Counted from the first letter of the stretch, positions 35,573 through 46,197 are shown. The stretch: DNA of 64,000 nt from CAVQFO01 sp963711725 (GCA_963711725.1 CAVQFO010000024.1:124001-188000); one strand, 5' to 3'. The notes: generated by a model not told the origin, from the sequence alone. Numbers and translations: made by a program.

Positions 35573-36559
35573 TCAGCGCCGGGAATGGCGCCGGAAGAAA
35601 TCCCACATGCGCCGGTTGGCGTCGATCACGGCCGTGCCCGGCCCCAGCAGGCGCGGGTAGTAGTCCGGCAGCCCGCCGGGCCAGACGTGGCCGGCTCCGG
35701 TCAGGCGCCATAGCACCACCTCCCCGCCGGGGGTGCAATGGCGATATGCCACGCGGGTCGCACCGTGGGCCCTTCCCGAGGGCGCGGTCCAGGTCATGCG
35801 CTCACCCTCCACGGGGACCGGGTCGCAGTGGTTGTGTCGGCGCCAAAGCTCCAGGCCCTCCTCCACCGGCGGATGGTCCACCCGGCGGTCGGTGAAGGGG
35901 AACGGCGGCCCCAGACCGCCGTGATAGAGGGCCCGCGGGTCGTCCACGCTGTGGATGTGCATCACCGCCACGGGCGCGGCATCGGGCGCCGGCGCAGTCA
36001 GATTGACCCCGGCCACCGGTGCGATGGCGGCAATACGCCCTGGCGCGCGCGCGGCCAGCCGATAGGCCATCATGGCGCCATTGGACAGGCCGGTGGCATA
36101 GACCCGACGATCGTCGACAACCCCTTGGGCGACCAGTCGGTCGATCACCGCCAGCGTGAACCCCACGTCGTCCACGTCGTGGTCCTGGGCATAGCCGCAA
36201 CACCCGCCGGCATTCCAGGTCAACAAACGGGAGGACAGCGTACCGGTGCCGTTGGGGTAGACCACCACGAACCCGGCTTGGTCCGCCAGCGTGTCCATGC
36301 CGGAGTACTGCTGCTGGGCCGCGGCGTGCCCTCCGCCGCCGTGAAAATTGATAACCAGCGGCAGCGCTCCGCTGAATCGGGCGGGCGGCCGATGCACGAT
36401 AAACGTCCGATCCCGGCCGCCAAACTCCAGGTGATGAAGGCGGTCACCCGCCTGGCCCGATGACGGCGCCGTGCCGCAGGCCGAAATCAAAGTAGCCAGA
36501 ACCGCCAGGCTTGCCTTGTAGAGTGCGATTCGAGATGCTTTACTAAAGGAATGAATCAT
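35573..36559 (-). CDS. LpqC/PHB-depolymerase-type esterase lipoprotein
   Basis: Secreted alpha/beta hydrolase of 328 residues. A signal sequence ends in the lipobox LISAC (Cys about 28). FHGGGGHAAA is the oxyanion-hole region, YATGLSNGAMMAYRLAA carries the nucleophile serine, HIHSVDDPRALY the acid region and GAGHVWPGG the catalytic histidine, as in LpqC/feruloyl-esterase family depolymerases. It is probably exported and lipid-anchored, acting on an ester polymer or aromatic ester. A TetR gene is divergent only 10 nt away, with an operator-like palindrome between them. Confidence 0.85.
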   Translation of the reverse strand: MIHSFSKASRIALYKASLAVLATLISACGTAPSSGQAGDRLHHLEFGGRDRTFIVHRPPARFSGALPLVINFHGGGGHAAAQQQYSGMDTLADQAGFVVVYPNGTGTLSSRLLTWNAGGCCGYAQDHDVDDVGFTLAVIDRLVAQGVVDDRRVYATGLSNGAMMAYRLAARAPGRIAAIAPVAGVNLTAPAPDAAPVAVMHIHSVDDPRALYHGGLGPPFPFTDRRVDHPPVEEGLELWRRHNHCDPVPVEGERMTWTAPSGRAHGATRVAYRHCTPGGEVVLWRLTGAGHVWPGGLPDYYPRLLGPGTAVIDANRRMWDFFRRHSRR

Positions 36560-36567
36560 AGTTCATT
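36550..36567. promoter_or_regulatory. perfect palindrome between divergent esterase and TetR genes
   Basis: AATGAA (36550-36555), six-base spacer, TTCATT (36562-36567). It covers the esterase start codon and lies directly in front of the TetR coding region, the expected place for an autoregulatory operator. Confidence 0.5.
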
Positions 36568-36569
36568 AC

Positions 36570-37223
36570 TTGACGGGAACAAGCAACCTCGTGGCTTACC
36601 GACGCACTGAAAGAATCCAGGCGCGGCTGGCCGAAAACCGCCGCCGCATTATCGACGCGGCGCGCACGCTGGTGGCCGAGGGCGGGTTCCGCAACGCGCC
36701 CATCGCCGCCGTGGCCGCCGCGGCCGGCCTGGCCACCGGCACAGTCTATCGCTACTTCCCGTCGAAGGGGGATCTGTTTACCGAAGTATTCCGGGTAGTG
36801 GTCCAGCGGGAGGTGGACGTGGTCGGCGAAGTGGCGGATACGCGGGGCCCGGTAACGGACCGGATTGCAACGGCGGTCAACACCTTCGCCAAACGGGCCA
36901 TGGCGAACCCCCGGCTGGCCTTTGCCCTGCTGGTCGAACCCATCGATCCGGCCATCGAATCCGAGCGGCTGCGCTACCGGAAATCCTATGCCTCGGTGTT
37001 CAGCCGCCTGATCCACGAAGGAATCCGCGCCGGCGAACTCCCGGCCCAGGACCCGAACGTGACCGCAGCCTGCCTCGTGGGCGCGTTGTCCGAAGCCCTG
37101 GCGGGCCCCCTGGCGCCGGACCACGAAGCCGTCGAGGGGGGCGCCGAACGCGTCATCGCTCATATTGCCCAATTCTGTGTCCGAGCGGTCTCCACCGCGG
37201 AGGTCTGTCATGAAACCGCGTGA
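36570..37223 (+). CDS. TetR-family regulator
   Basis: Regulator of 217 residues from TTG 36570, or 210 from GTG 36591 (VAYRRTERIQ), which is equally plausible because the first start lies directly beside the operator-like palindrome. The helix-turn-helix is RRIIDAARTLVAEGGF and IAAVAAAAGLATGTVYRYFP. A longer helical ligand domain follows. The end overlaps the acyl-CoA dehydrogenase start by 14 nt, so it may control that gene and the divergent esterase. Confidence 0.85.
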   Translation: MTGTSNLVAYRRTERIQARLAENRRRIIDAARTLVAEGGFRNAPIAAVAAAAGLATGTVYRYFPSKGDLFTEVFRVVVQREVDVVGEVADTRGPVTDRIATAVNTFAKRAMANPRLAFALLVEPIDPAIESERLRYRKSYASVFSRLIHEGIRAGELPAQDPNVTAACLVGALSEALAGPLAPDHEAVEGGAERVIAHIAQFCVRAVSTAEVCHETA

Positions 37224-38875
37224 TCCCATCACCGAACTGCCCACCCACACCGTCACCAACCAGCCTCAGTTACCGGGCGACTACAACGCCTACGAAACCG
37301 ACCGGGCGCTGGCCGAAGCCGTCCGCCGCGAAGGCCCGGACTGGGTCGACGCCAAGTGCCGCCAGCTGGGCGCCGCCGTGGGCAGCAACGAATACATGGA
37401 ACTGGGCTTCCTGGCCAACGAATACACGCCCCGGCTCAAGACCTTCGACCGCTACGGGCGCCGCATCGACGAAGTGGAGTTTCACCCCGCCTACCACGCC
37501 TTCATGCGGCTGGCCATCGACAACGACTGGCATTCCATCGCCTGGAAACGGGAAGGCGAAGGCGGCCACGTGGCCCATATCGCGGGCATGTATCTTCTTA
37601 CCCAGCCGGAACAGGGTTTCTGCTGCCCCATCACCATGACCCATGCCGTCATCCCCGCACTGCGGCAACAGCCGGAACTGGCGGCCGAATGGGAGCCCCG
37701 GATTCTCGCCGACCAGCTACGACCCGCGCTGCGTACCGGCGCCGGAAAAGACCGGGGTCACCTTCGGCATGGCGATGACCGAGAAGCAGGGCGGCTCCGA
37801 CGTGCGAACCAACACCACCCGCGCGGATGCACTGGGCGCCGGCGGGCCGGGCACCGAATACGAGCTGACGGGCCACAAGTGGTTCTGCTCCGCCCCCATG
37901 TCCGACGCCTTTCTGACGCTGGCCCAGACCGATGGCGGCCTCTCCTGCTTCCTGGTGCCGCGCTGGCGCCCGGACGGCAGCCGCAATCCCTTCTTCATCC
38001 AACGCCTCAAGGACAAGCTGGGCAACCGCTCCAATGCCTCCAGCGAAATCGAATACAGCGGCACCTGGGCACGGATGGTGGGCGACGAAGGGCGCGGCGT
38101 GCGCACCATCATCGAGATGGTGAACCAGACGCGACTGGACGCGGCGACGGCCCCCGTGGGCATGATGCGCCAGGCCCTGGTCCAGGCGCTGCACCACACC
38201 CAACAACGCCGCGCCTTCGGCGCCGTGCTGATCGAACAGCCGCTGATGAAGAACGTGCTGGCGGATCTGGCCGTGGAGTGCGAGGCCGCCACGGCCATGG
38301 TGATGCGGATTGCCCGGGCCTTCGACCAAGGCCATGACGACGACCAGGCCCGGATGTTCGCCCGACTGGCCACCGCCGTTGCCAAGTTCTGGACCAACAA
38401 GCGCGCTCCCCAATTCATCTATGAAGCCATGGAGTGCCTGGGCGGCATCGGCTACGTGGAAGAGAACATCCTGCCCCGCCTCTACCGGGAGGCGCCGGTG
38501 AACAGCATCTGGGAGGGTTCGGGCAACGTGATCTGCCTGGACGTGCTGCGTGCCATGGAACGGGAGCCGGCCGCGGTGCAGGCATTCATGACCGAGCTCG
38601 AGGCTGCCCGGGGTGCCGATGCCCGCCTGGATCGGGCGCTGGACGAGCTGAAGCAGGAATTGTCCCGACGCGAGGATCCCCAATTGCGTGCGCGCCGCCT
38701 TACCGAACGCATGGCACTGTGCCTGCAGGCCAGCCTCCTGGTCCGCGTCGCCCCACCGGCGGTGGCCGATGCCTTCTGCGCCACCCGGCTGGACGGCGAC
38801 GGCGGCTACGTTTACGGCAGCCTCCCTCCGGCGGCGGACATCGACGCGATACTGGCCCGGGCGCGAATCGACTAG
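37210..38875 (+). pseudogene. AidB-like acyl-CoA dehydrogenase with one frameshift
   Basis: FAD-dependent acyl-CoA dehydrogenase of about 555 codons split into two frames. The 5' part (from ATG 37210, MKPRDPITELPTH) ends in the right context at ELAAEWEPRIL. Near 37710 the frame slips, and the 3' frame resumes SYDPRCVPAPEKTGVTFG, followed by MTEKQGGSDVRTNTT, the FAD signature of the AidB branch, then GHKWFCSAPMSDAFL and MECLGGIGYVEEN with PRLYREAPVNSIWEGSGNV. Without correction the 5' piece ends soon after in shadow sequence. It lies in a gene pair with the TetR regulator. Confidence 0.82.
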
Positions 38876-39008
38876 GCCAACATTCGCGTCCGGGCGCACA
38901 GGCGTGTGCGCCCGGGCTCGGGAAATTCCCGGACGCCCCACCCCCGGTCCGGCCACGCGTCGTATACTGTGAGTGGACGCTGTTCGCCGCAAACACCCGG
39001 TGCCGCCG

Positions 39009-39678
39009 ATGATGCCGCTTCCCCACGCTTCTTATGCCACGATCCTGTTCTGGGCCACCCAGGGCCTCTGCGCCGGCGTGGTGATCCTGGCTCTGGCCCT
39101 GGTCCCCTACCGCGAATTCAAACGGCGCCCGGAATTTCAGCACGTGTTCTACGCAACAACGTTGCTGGTGGCGGTCCTGTGGTGGCTGCGCGGGCGCCGC
39201 CGCTCCGGGGATGGAGGTGCATTTCCTGGGAATGACGGCGGTGACGCTGATCCTGGGTTGGCCGCTGGCGGTGGTGGCCGCCGTTCTGGCTTCGGTATGT
39301 ACCGCCGCGGTCCACCTTCAACCCTGGACCAACGTCGCCTACGAGGCGCTTTTGCTGGGCGCCGTACCCGCCAGCCTGAGCGCTCTGGCGCTGTGGATCG
39401 TCGAGCGATTCCTGCCGAAGAATCCCTTCGTGTTCATACTGGGCGTGAGCTTCTTCGGTGCCATCATGGCCGCCGCGCTGACCCGGGTGCTGGTCGCCGG
39501 CTATCTGATCCTCGCCGGCGCGGGCGATCCGGCCGCGGTACTGGGCCAGACCCGCACCATTCTTCTCCTGACCAGTTTCCCGGAAGGGGTCATCAACGGA
39601 ATCGCCGTCACGACCCTGGTGGTCTTTCGGCCGCAATGGGTGCGCCGATTCAACGCCACGCGTTACATGGGGTCCTAG
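39009..39678 (+). pseudogene. energy-coupling-type membrane protein, one frameshift
   Basis: Polytopic protein (about 222 codons) with five or six helices. The first part from ATG 39009 (MMPLPHASYATILF, then VFYATTLLVAVLWWLR) slips near 39192; the second frame continues AGAAAPGMEVHFLGMTAVTL and then GVINGIAVTTLVVFRPQWVR. The latter matches the conserved C-terminal pattern of a predicted cobalamin/thiamine-type permease family (COG3235-like). The run CGCGGGCGCC at the junction is a plausible indel site. It is convergent with the potassium-channel gene. Confidence 0.68.
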
Positions 39679-39727
39679 GCAGACGCCGAATCTATTCACA
39701 CGCCTGCATTACGGCCTGAAAGGCCGC
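39679..39727 (+). repeat. end fragment of the dispersed GGAGACGCTGATT repeat
   Basis: GCAGACGCCGAATCTATTCA, then CACGCCTGCATTACGGCCTG and AAAGGCCG, aligns with 2849-2897 of the large element, including its ACGGCCTGA stem. It begins directly after the TAG stop of the preceding membrane-protein gene. Confidence 0.6.
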
Positions 39728-39735
39728 TCGCGGCA

Positions 39736-40275
39736 CTATTTGTCCCGCCAGAACCGCTCCATCTCCAGGAACGTGAACGACGCCGACCAGGTAATGAGCA
39801 CCAGCCCCGTCAGCGCCTCCGTGCCCGTGAGAAAGCGGATGGGCCCCACGGGCGTGAGGTCGCCGAATCCAAGCGTGGTATAGACCACGGCGGAGAAATA
39901 GACGTAGTCGGGCAATCCGACCAAGGGCAGACCCGCCAGCGTACCCAAGCGGGAATCCCGCAACAGCACGAAGTAGCCGCTGCCGAACAGCCAGATTTCG
40001 AAAATGTGCACCCCGAGGATGGAATAGATCAACAGAAGAATGCGGGGTCGGCGACGGATCTGCAGCCGCCTCAGCACCGCGGTCAACACGCCCAGCGCCT
40101 CGTAGTGAACCAGCACGGCCAAGGCCACCAGCACCCCGGTGGCGACTACTACGGTCCAATGAGGAAGAGTGAAATAGGACTCCTTGGGCGCACGCGCCGC
40201 AAAGGCGGCTGACGCCGGCCACAGGGCAAACACCGCCGAGGCCAATCCCCGAACTATTGAGCGTATCGGTTTCAT
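39736..40275 (-). CDS. two-helix potassium channel
   Basis: Small ion channel of 179 residues from ATG 40275. After a hydrophobic N-terminal segment (possibly a signal or first helix, about 5-25) come helices at about 36-60 and 75-98, then the pore with selectivity filter TTLGFGDLTP, a Thr-Leu-Gly-Phe-Gly form of the potassium filter, and a last helix (about 150-172). There is no RCK domain, so gating is unclear. The ATG at 40275 (MKPIRSIV) is chosen over an upstream codon that would add a hydrophilic leader. Confidence 0.82.
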   Translation of the reverse strand: MKPIRSIVRGLASAVFALWPASAAFAARAPKESYFTLPHWTVVVATGVLVALAVLVHYEALGVLTAVLRRLQIRRRPRILLLIYSILGVHIFEIWLFGSGYFVLLRDSRLGTLAGLPLVGLPDYVYFSAVVYTTLGFGDLTPVGPIRFLTGTEALTGLVLITWSASFTFLEMERFWRDK

Positions 40276-40607
40276 GCCACCATGATATCGATCACAACCG
40301 TGAACACCATGCCTGTCGTCGCGAAATTGAAGCTCAGGATTGATCGGCGTCAACCGGCTCACCGCCGCGCTGGGGCAAACTCAGCCTCTTGCTCGAACCC
40401 ATCCGGAAGGCTTCAGGTCAAATCGCACTCGAATTCTCCTTGCAAGGCCTGGCACGTAGCGACTTTAATGGATGGGTGCGCGTCCGTGCATGAATGCGCA
40501 TGCGATCGCGCCGGCTGCGCTCGCGGCACGGCAATCGTCTGCAAGACCGTATACTCACAATCGACAAACCATCACCCGATAAGGGATTGGACTATCCGGG
40601 AGCGGTA

Positions 40608-43600
40608 ATGGGCACAGAGCGCCGGGCCTACACCCGACACGCACTCCGTTGGGACGCACAGTTGAAAGGCCCCGATTTCGGTCCCTGGCCGCTGGAAATC
40701 CGCGACGCCTGTGAGGGCGGACTGTTTCTCGCGCCCGTTGGACAGACCACCCGACGCGCCATGCACCGCGGTGCCCGTATCGATACCGAGGTATCGATAC
40801 GTTTCGAGGATCCCGGCCATAAAACCCGCTTCGACTGCCGTGGCCGCATTGCCCGCAGCGGCGCAACCGGTATCGGCATCGCCTTCAAGGGCGAATTTCC
40901 CAAGGCCGTCGCGGCGCTAATGGATATCTCGCGAAAACAGCGCGAGGCTATGGACAAGCCCGAAGCTCCGCGCACCCAGGGCCGTCAACCCTCGGCACGG
41001 TCCGCCCTGGCAGCGTGCAAATCCATCGTCGACGAATACTTCCAACAGCGTCTGGACAACTTCTTGGCCCACGCTGGCGAAGCCGTATTCGAGGCCGCCG
41101 GCGAAATCCGCGATCACCGCAAGCAGATTGCCTATTTCGAAGCACAGAAGCTGCTCCGCGCACGACAATCGGAACTTACCGACGGCCTAAAGACCACTCT
41201 CGTCGGCAACTGGGGCAAGCTCGGCCGGTACCGAACACCCGACTTGGATCGGGAGGCCACCGAGGAAGACGAGCTGAGCCTGGTCGACGACCAGGAATTT
41301 GAGGACTGGCTCGCCCGTTCGGAGCTCATCACCCGCGCCGAATCCCGTTCCATCCGCAGGCTGCGGCTGCTGGAACAGCGACTGTCGCACCTCACCGGCG
41401 AAGCGGTCGATGAAACCACCGACCCGCTTTCCCCGGCCGCGGTATGCACCGAATTCGCCCTGGTAGTCCGACGGATCGGCTTGGACCACGGCCCGTTGCA
41501 GGTCATCTATCCCGTGTTCGGGCGAGTGGTTCTGGAACATATCGCCCTGCTCTACGACGCGCTGAACGCACAACTCCGAAGCAAAGGCGTGCTCCCGGAT
41601 CTCGAACAGCAGAAGCCGGAGATCCGCCGCCTGGGTTATCGCACGGCTGCCACGCCCCGACGCGGCGGGAACGATCAAACGGCCACCGACGCCGGCGCGA
41701 TCGACCATTCCGGCGACGGTGGCACTCCATCGAACGGCCCAAGCGGCCCTGGGCGCTCCGCGTTTGGCGGCCTCTATTCGGGCCTCCGGGACCTGATGGG
41801 TTTTGCCCGCAGGCTCAACACCCGTTCCGGCCCCACCGCGGAGCAATCCGCCGGCGAGGCGGCGGCGGCCCCGGGACCGGCCTTCGAAACCGGCGAAATC
41901 CTCGGCGCGGTTGACCAACTGCAGAGTCAGTCGCCGCCGCCCGCTCAAGGCGGCGCGGCGACCTTGAAGGAACGCTTGGTAAATGTGCTGCGGAGCACCG
42001 ACGGCGGCAAGGACAAGCACTTGGCGCCGGATCAGCTGGAAACCGTCGACGTGGTCGATCAGTGGTTCGGCGAACTGGAAGACGGCCGGGCCGGCGCCGC
42101 TTTTCTCAAACGGTGGGCCAGCCGACTCGCAGTGTTGGCGTTGCGAGTCCAGCTCCAGGACCAGGGCTTTCTGGATAACCGGGAGCACCCGATCCACAAG
42201 CTGATCGACGGACTGGACGAAGCCGGCGCCGTAATGGCCGATGCCCCGACCAAGGAACGGGCAAGCATGGAAAGCGCGCTGGACAACTGGTGGAGCAGGC
42301 GGTCAGCAAGTTCCGCGAAGACCCGGAAGTATTGCAGGCCATCGCAACGGAAGTCCGGCGGATGCTGGAAAAACCGTTGCGGGTCCGTAAAGCGAATCTG
42401 GAACGGGTCCGGCAGACCAACGAAGGCCACGACAAGATCGAGCGCGCCGAGCAGGAGGTGAAGGCCGAACTGGACCATCGCCTTGGCGGCCAGCGCATAC
42501 CGCGTCTTCTGATGGATCTGTTGGACGGCGGGTGGCGCCGCGTCCTGGTTCTAAAGCACTTGCGCGAAGGCGCGAACGGCCCAGGCTGGAAGAAGGCCAT
42601 CGGTCTGCTGGACGACCTGCGCGCCACATTGGGACGCCACGACAGCGACGGGCTCTCCGCCTCCCAGGTCAGGGACCTGCTCAAGACCGTGGAGACCGAA
42701 CTGGCTCAGATCAGCCAATCACCGCGCCAAGTCCAGGAACTGATCAGTCAGCTCCGGGCCCAACTGGACCCGGCCGCGGAATCCCGCCCGGAATTGACCT
42801 GGATCGAGGTTCCCGCACCTGCGCCCCGGGCCGCGCCCACCGCCGTTTCCCAACAGGCCCTGGGGCAGGTGAAGCTGCTACGGATCGGCGACTGGGTGAT
42901 GTTCAAGAACGAGGACAAGCCCCGCGCCCTGCGCCTGTCCTGGATCAATCACGACAAGAGCCGCTTCGTGTTCACCGACGCCGTGGGCCGGCAGGCCGCG
43001 ACCCAATCGGATCTGCAGCTGGCCCAGCTCCTGGACGACAGCACGGCGGAATGGGGCAGCAACCGGGATGAGCCGGTCAGCGAGCGCCGCTGGCAGGAAA
43101 TGATGGTGGACATCAACAAGCAACTGGTCCAGCACGCCACCCACGACCCGCTGACCCAGACCTTGAACCGAAAGGCCTTGGAACGCCGGTTGCGTCAGGC
43201 CCTGGAGCACCCGCCCAGCGACGGCGGCAAGCATGTGCTGTGCATCTTCGCCCTGGATGGCTTCAAACTGGTAAACACCAATTTCGGCCATTCTGCAGGG
43301 GATCAGGTGCTCAAGGCCGTGGGGCGGATGCTGCTCGAAGGTGCGGGCCGCCGCGGGTTCGTCGCGCGACTGGGCGGAGACGAATTCGCGGTCCTGCTGA
43401 TCAAGAGCGATCCGGTGGAGGGCGAGGAATTCGCCGAAGCGCAACGCCGTGCCATCGGAGAACGGTCATTCCCGGTGGACGACGATCATGTGAGCGTTGC
43501 CTGCAGCGTGGGCGTGGTGGCTTTCTCTCGAGAGACCCACAGCTTCGAGGAATTGCTGAAGGACGGCGATGGGGCCTGTTTCGCCGCCAAGAGCGCGGGA

Positions 43601-44437
43601 GGAAACCGCATCCACGTTCTCCAGCCGGGCGACAAGGAGGTCAATCACCTGCGCAAGAGCATGAGCCAGGCCAGCCGCGTGGATCGCGCCCTGGAACAGG
43701 ACATGCTGGCATTGCGCTGTCACCGGATCATCCCGCTGAGCGGAGACGCCTCCGCGCGGCCGCTGTATGAAGTGCTCATCACGATGAAGGATCGCGACAG
43801 CGAAGTGATCCGCCCCCAGGACTTCATCCCGGCGGCGGAGCGGTTCGGGCGCATGCCCGCAGTCGACCGCTGGGTGGTGCGGCAGGCCCTGGCGTGGTGC
43901 CGGCATAATCCCGGGCGGGTTGAATCCATAGACGCCCTGACCATCAATCTCTCGGGCCAGAGCCTCAACGATCCCGGTTTCCTGGACTTCCTCGCGGAGC
44001 AGTTCGAACACTCCGGTGTGCCGCCGTTCAAGATCTGCTTCGAGGTCACGGAGACAGCCGCGGTTGCCAATCTGGCCAAGGCAGCAGACCTGATTCGCGA
44101 GGTCAAGCAGTTGGGCTGCCGATTCGCCCTGGACGATTTCGGCAGCGGGCTCTCTTCCTATTCCTATCTCAAGAATCTGCCCGCCGACTACCTGAAAATC
44201 GACGGCGAATTCATCCGCGATCTGGACCGGGACACGACCGACTACGCCATGGTCAAGTCCATCAACGATCTGGCCCACCACCTGGGCAAAAAGACCGTAG
44301 CGGAGTATGTCGAAAGCGACCGGGTCCTGAACCGCCTAAAGGAACTGGGCGTGGACTACGCCCAGGGCTTCGGCATAGAGCGACCCATTCCGCTGGACGA
44401 TCTGGGCATTGCCAACGTGCGCCGCGTGCGTTCCTGA
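40608..44437 (+). pseudogene. PilZ-DUF1631-GGDEF-EAL giant protein, one frameshift
   Basis: Domain order from ATG 40608 (GGGAG upstream): PilZ (about 1-110, RRAYTRHALRWDAQL), DUF1631 region (about 130-720), GGDEF (ARLGGDEFAVLL) and EAL-type domain. The frame slips near 42283: LDNWWSRR should read as a leucine-valine sequence continuing EQAVSKFREDPEV. The rejoined protein is about 1,275 residues. The RxxD inhibitory site is absent. The EAL first motif is YEVLITM (EVL) while FEVTETAAVAN and DDFGSGLSSYSYLKNLP are kept, so hydrolysis is possible but uncertain. It would bind, make and perhaps degrade cyclic-di-GMP. Confidence 0.82.
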
Positions 44438-44455
44438 CACCTTTCTGGCTAAACC

Positions 44456-45940
44456 CTACCCAGCCTCGGGTTCGGGCGGCAGCCGGTCGAACCACGGGCG
44501 GGCCCGTTCCAACTGACCCGCCAGTTGGAACAGCACGTCTTCCCGGGCCAAGGGCGCCATGAACTGCACGCCCACAGGCAATGCCTCCTTGCTCCAATAA
44601 AGAGGCACCGACATGGCCGGTTGGCCGGTAAGATTCGCCAATTGGGTAAACGGGGTTTTCGCCAGATTCTCGCGGGCGAGCTTCTCTGCAATGCCGCTTG
44701 CGCGCAGCAGCTTGCCGGCGTTCAACCGATCGGCAAGCCTCATGCCCACCCGCTCCGCGGCACTCGCCGCCAGTTCGCCGATTCGCACGGGTGGTGACGC
44801 GGTGGTGGGCGTGACATAGACGTCGAAATCCCGGTGAAACACCTCCATCAGGGTGGACAACTCGCCCCAGGCCCATCGCGCCAGCACGTATTCCGCCGCG
44901 GACACGGCCCGGCCAATGGCCGCCAACGCGCGGGTTTCCGGCTCCAGCAGTCGAGATGCCCGGACGCCGTACTGGCGGCGAATCCGCTCCGCCTCCGCGG
45001 CCACCTGTCCGTAGTACATGGTGAGATAAGCGCCGGTCAGGAGCTCGCCGTCCAAGTACGGGGAGCGTTCTTCCACGTGATGCCCCAGGCCCTCCAGCAG
45101 TTCTCCGGCGTCGTACACCGCCGCCACGCATTCCGGCGAAACGGGCGTGCCCAACGGCGCGCTCACGTCCAGGGCCACGCGCAGCGGCCCCGGCTCCCGC
45201 TGACTGAGTTGAAGATACGGCGTCTCCGGCGGAGCCAGCATGTCGACCCCGCTTCCCAGGCAATCCAACATCGCGGCACTGTCGCGCACGGAACGCGTGA
45301 CCACGTGATCGACCACAGCGCCATCCCAGCCCTCCAAGTGATCCACGCCGGGGGGCACCCGGCGACGCGAGGGTTTGAAGCCGAACAATCCACAGTGGGA
45401 AGCGGGAATGCGGATGGAACCGCCACCGTCGCTGGCCGAGGCCATGGGCACGATCCCGGCGGCGACGGCGGCCGCGGCGCCACCGCTGGAACCGCCCGGA
45501 GTCCGGTCCGGGTTCCACGGATTCCGGCAAGGCCCGAAGGCCACCGGCTCCGTAATGGCCAGCAATCCCAGCTCCGGCGTGTTGGTCTTGCCGGCGAACA
45601 CCAGCCCCGTTCGACGGAAACGGCGCACCAGTTCGCTTTCCTCGGTGGGGACGGTGTCCCGCAATGCACGGGACCCCCCACTCATGGGAACACCGGCCAC
45701 CGGTTGCATCAGATCCTTTAGCAGGAACGGCACTCCGGCAAAAGGCCCGGCTGGCAATTCGCCCGACGCCAGCACGCGGCGGGCTTCCTCGTACATCGGG
45801 GTTATCACCGCATTGATGCGCGGGTTGACCTCACTGGCCCGCGTGGCGGCCGCCTCCAACAAGTCCTGCGGACTGACCTCGCCGCGCTGAACCAGATCGG
45901 CCAGGCCCAAGGCATCGTAGTCCCGGTAATCGCCCGTCAT
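44456..45940 (-). CDS. amidase (amidase signature family)
   Basis: Amidase of 494 residues. The Ser-cis-Ser-Lys triad is present: FLLKDLMQPV with Lys near 89, GGSSGGAAAAVAAG with the cis-Ser near 167 and SDGGGSIRIPASHCGLFG with the nucleophile Ser near 190. It hydrolyses an amide or aryl amide; the substrate is unknown, and homology to the AmiD/6-aminohexanoate group is possible. Its promoter region (45941-46254) has a palindrome and an AT-rich segment, so it may be regulated. It is convergent with the giant GGDEF-EAL gene. Confidence 0.88.
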   Translation of the reverse strand: MTGDYRDYDALGLADLVQRGEVSPQDLLEAAATRASEVNPRINAVITPMYEEARRVLASGELPAGPFAGVPFLLKDLMQPVAGVPMSGGSRALRDTVPTEESELVRRFRRTGLVFAGKTNTPELGLLAITEPVAFGPCRNPWNPDRTPGGSSGGAAAAVAAGIVPMASASDGGGSIRIPASHCGLFGFKPSRRRVPPGVDHLEGWDGAVVDHVVTRSVRDSAAMLDCLGSGVDMLAPPETPYLQLSQREPGPLRVALDVSAPLGTPVSPECVAAVYDAGELLEGLGHHVEERSPYLDGELLTGAYLTMYYGQVAAEAERIRRQYGVRASRLLEPETRALAAIGRAVSAAEYVLARWAWGELSTLMEVFHRDFDVYVTPTTASPPVRIGELAASAAERVGMRLADRLNAGKLLRASGIAEKLARENLAKTPFTQLANLTGQPAMSVPLYWSKEALPVGVQFMAPLAREDVLFQLAGQLERARPWFDRLPPEPEAG

Positions 45941-45997
45941 GTCTTACTCCTTTGGCGCTTGACTTTCACCCGATTTACAGACGGCGAAGAGGACTTG

Positions 45998-46045
45998 TGC
46001 ACAATTGTGCATCGCGCCAATGAGACCCAGGTCCGCAACGGACCT
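45998..46045. promoter_or_regulatory. palindromic operator candidates upstream of the amidase gene
   Basis: TGCACAATTGTGCA at 45998-46011 is a perfect 14-bp palindrome 58 nt before the amidase start. AGGTCCGCAACGGACCT at 46029-46045 is a perfect 7-bp inverted repeat around CAA. Both sit where a regulator or an upstream hairpin would act. Confidence 0.55.
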
Positions 46046-46059
46046 CATCACCGCAAGAG

Positions 46060-46197
46060 CAAATCAAGCTTTTGTTTTATATAGGCTTTTAAATCAGGGC
46101 AGAATATGACCGAAATAAGAAAATCGCAATACAGGCGGCCATTTGGCAACTCTGTTCCCGCCTTGTCCACAGAATTATCCACAGGTTTTGTGGAAAA
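46060..46197. other. AT-rich segment followed by three DnaA-box matches
   Basis: The 46060-46131 stretch is AT-rich in an otherwise GC-rich region. It is followed by TTGTCCACA (46163-46171), TTATCCACA (46175-46183, a perfect DnaA box) and, on the opposite strand, TTTTCCACA (46189-46197). Spacing is 12 and 14 nt. No other gene lies between 45941 and 46254. This could be a DnaA-binding promoter or titration site; the gene context is not that of a normal oriC. Confidence 0.5.
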
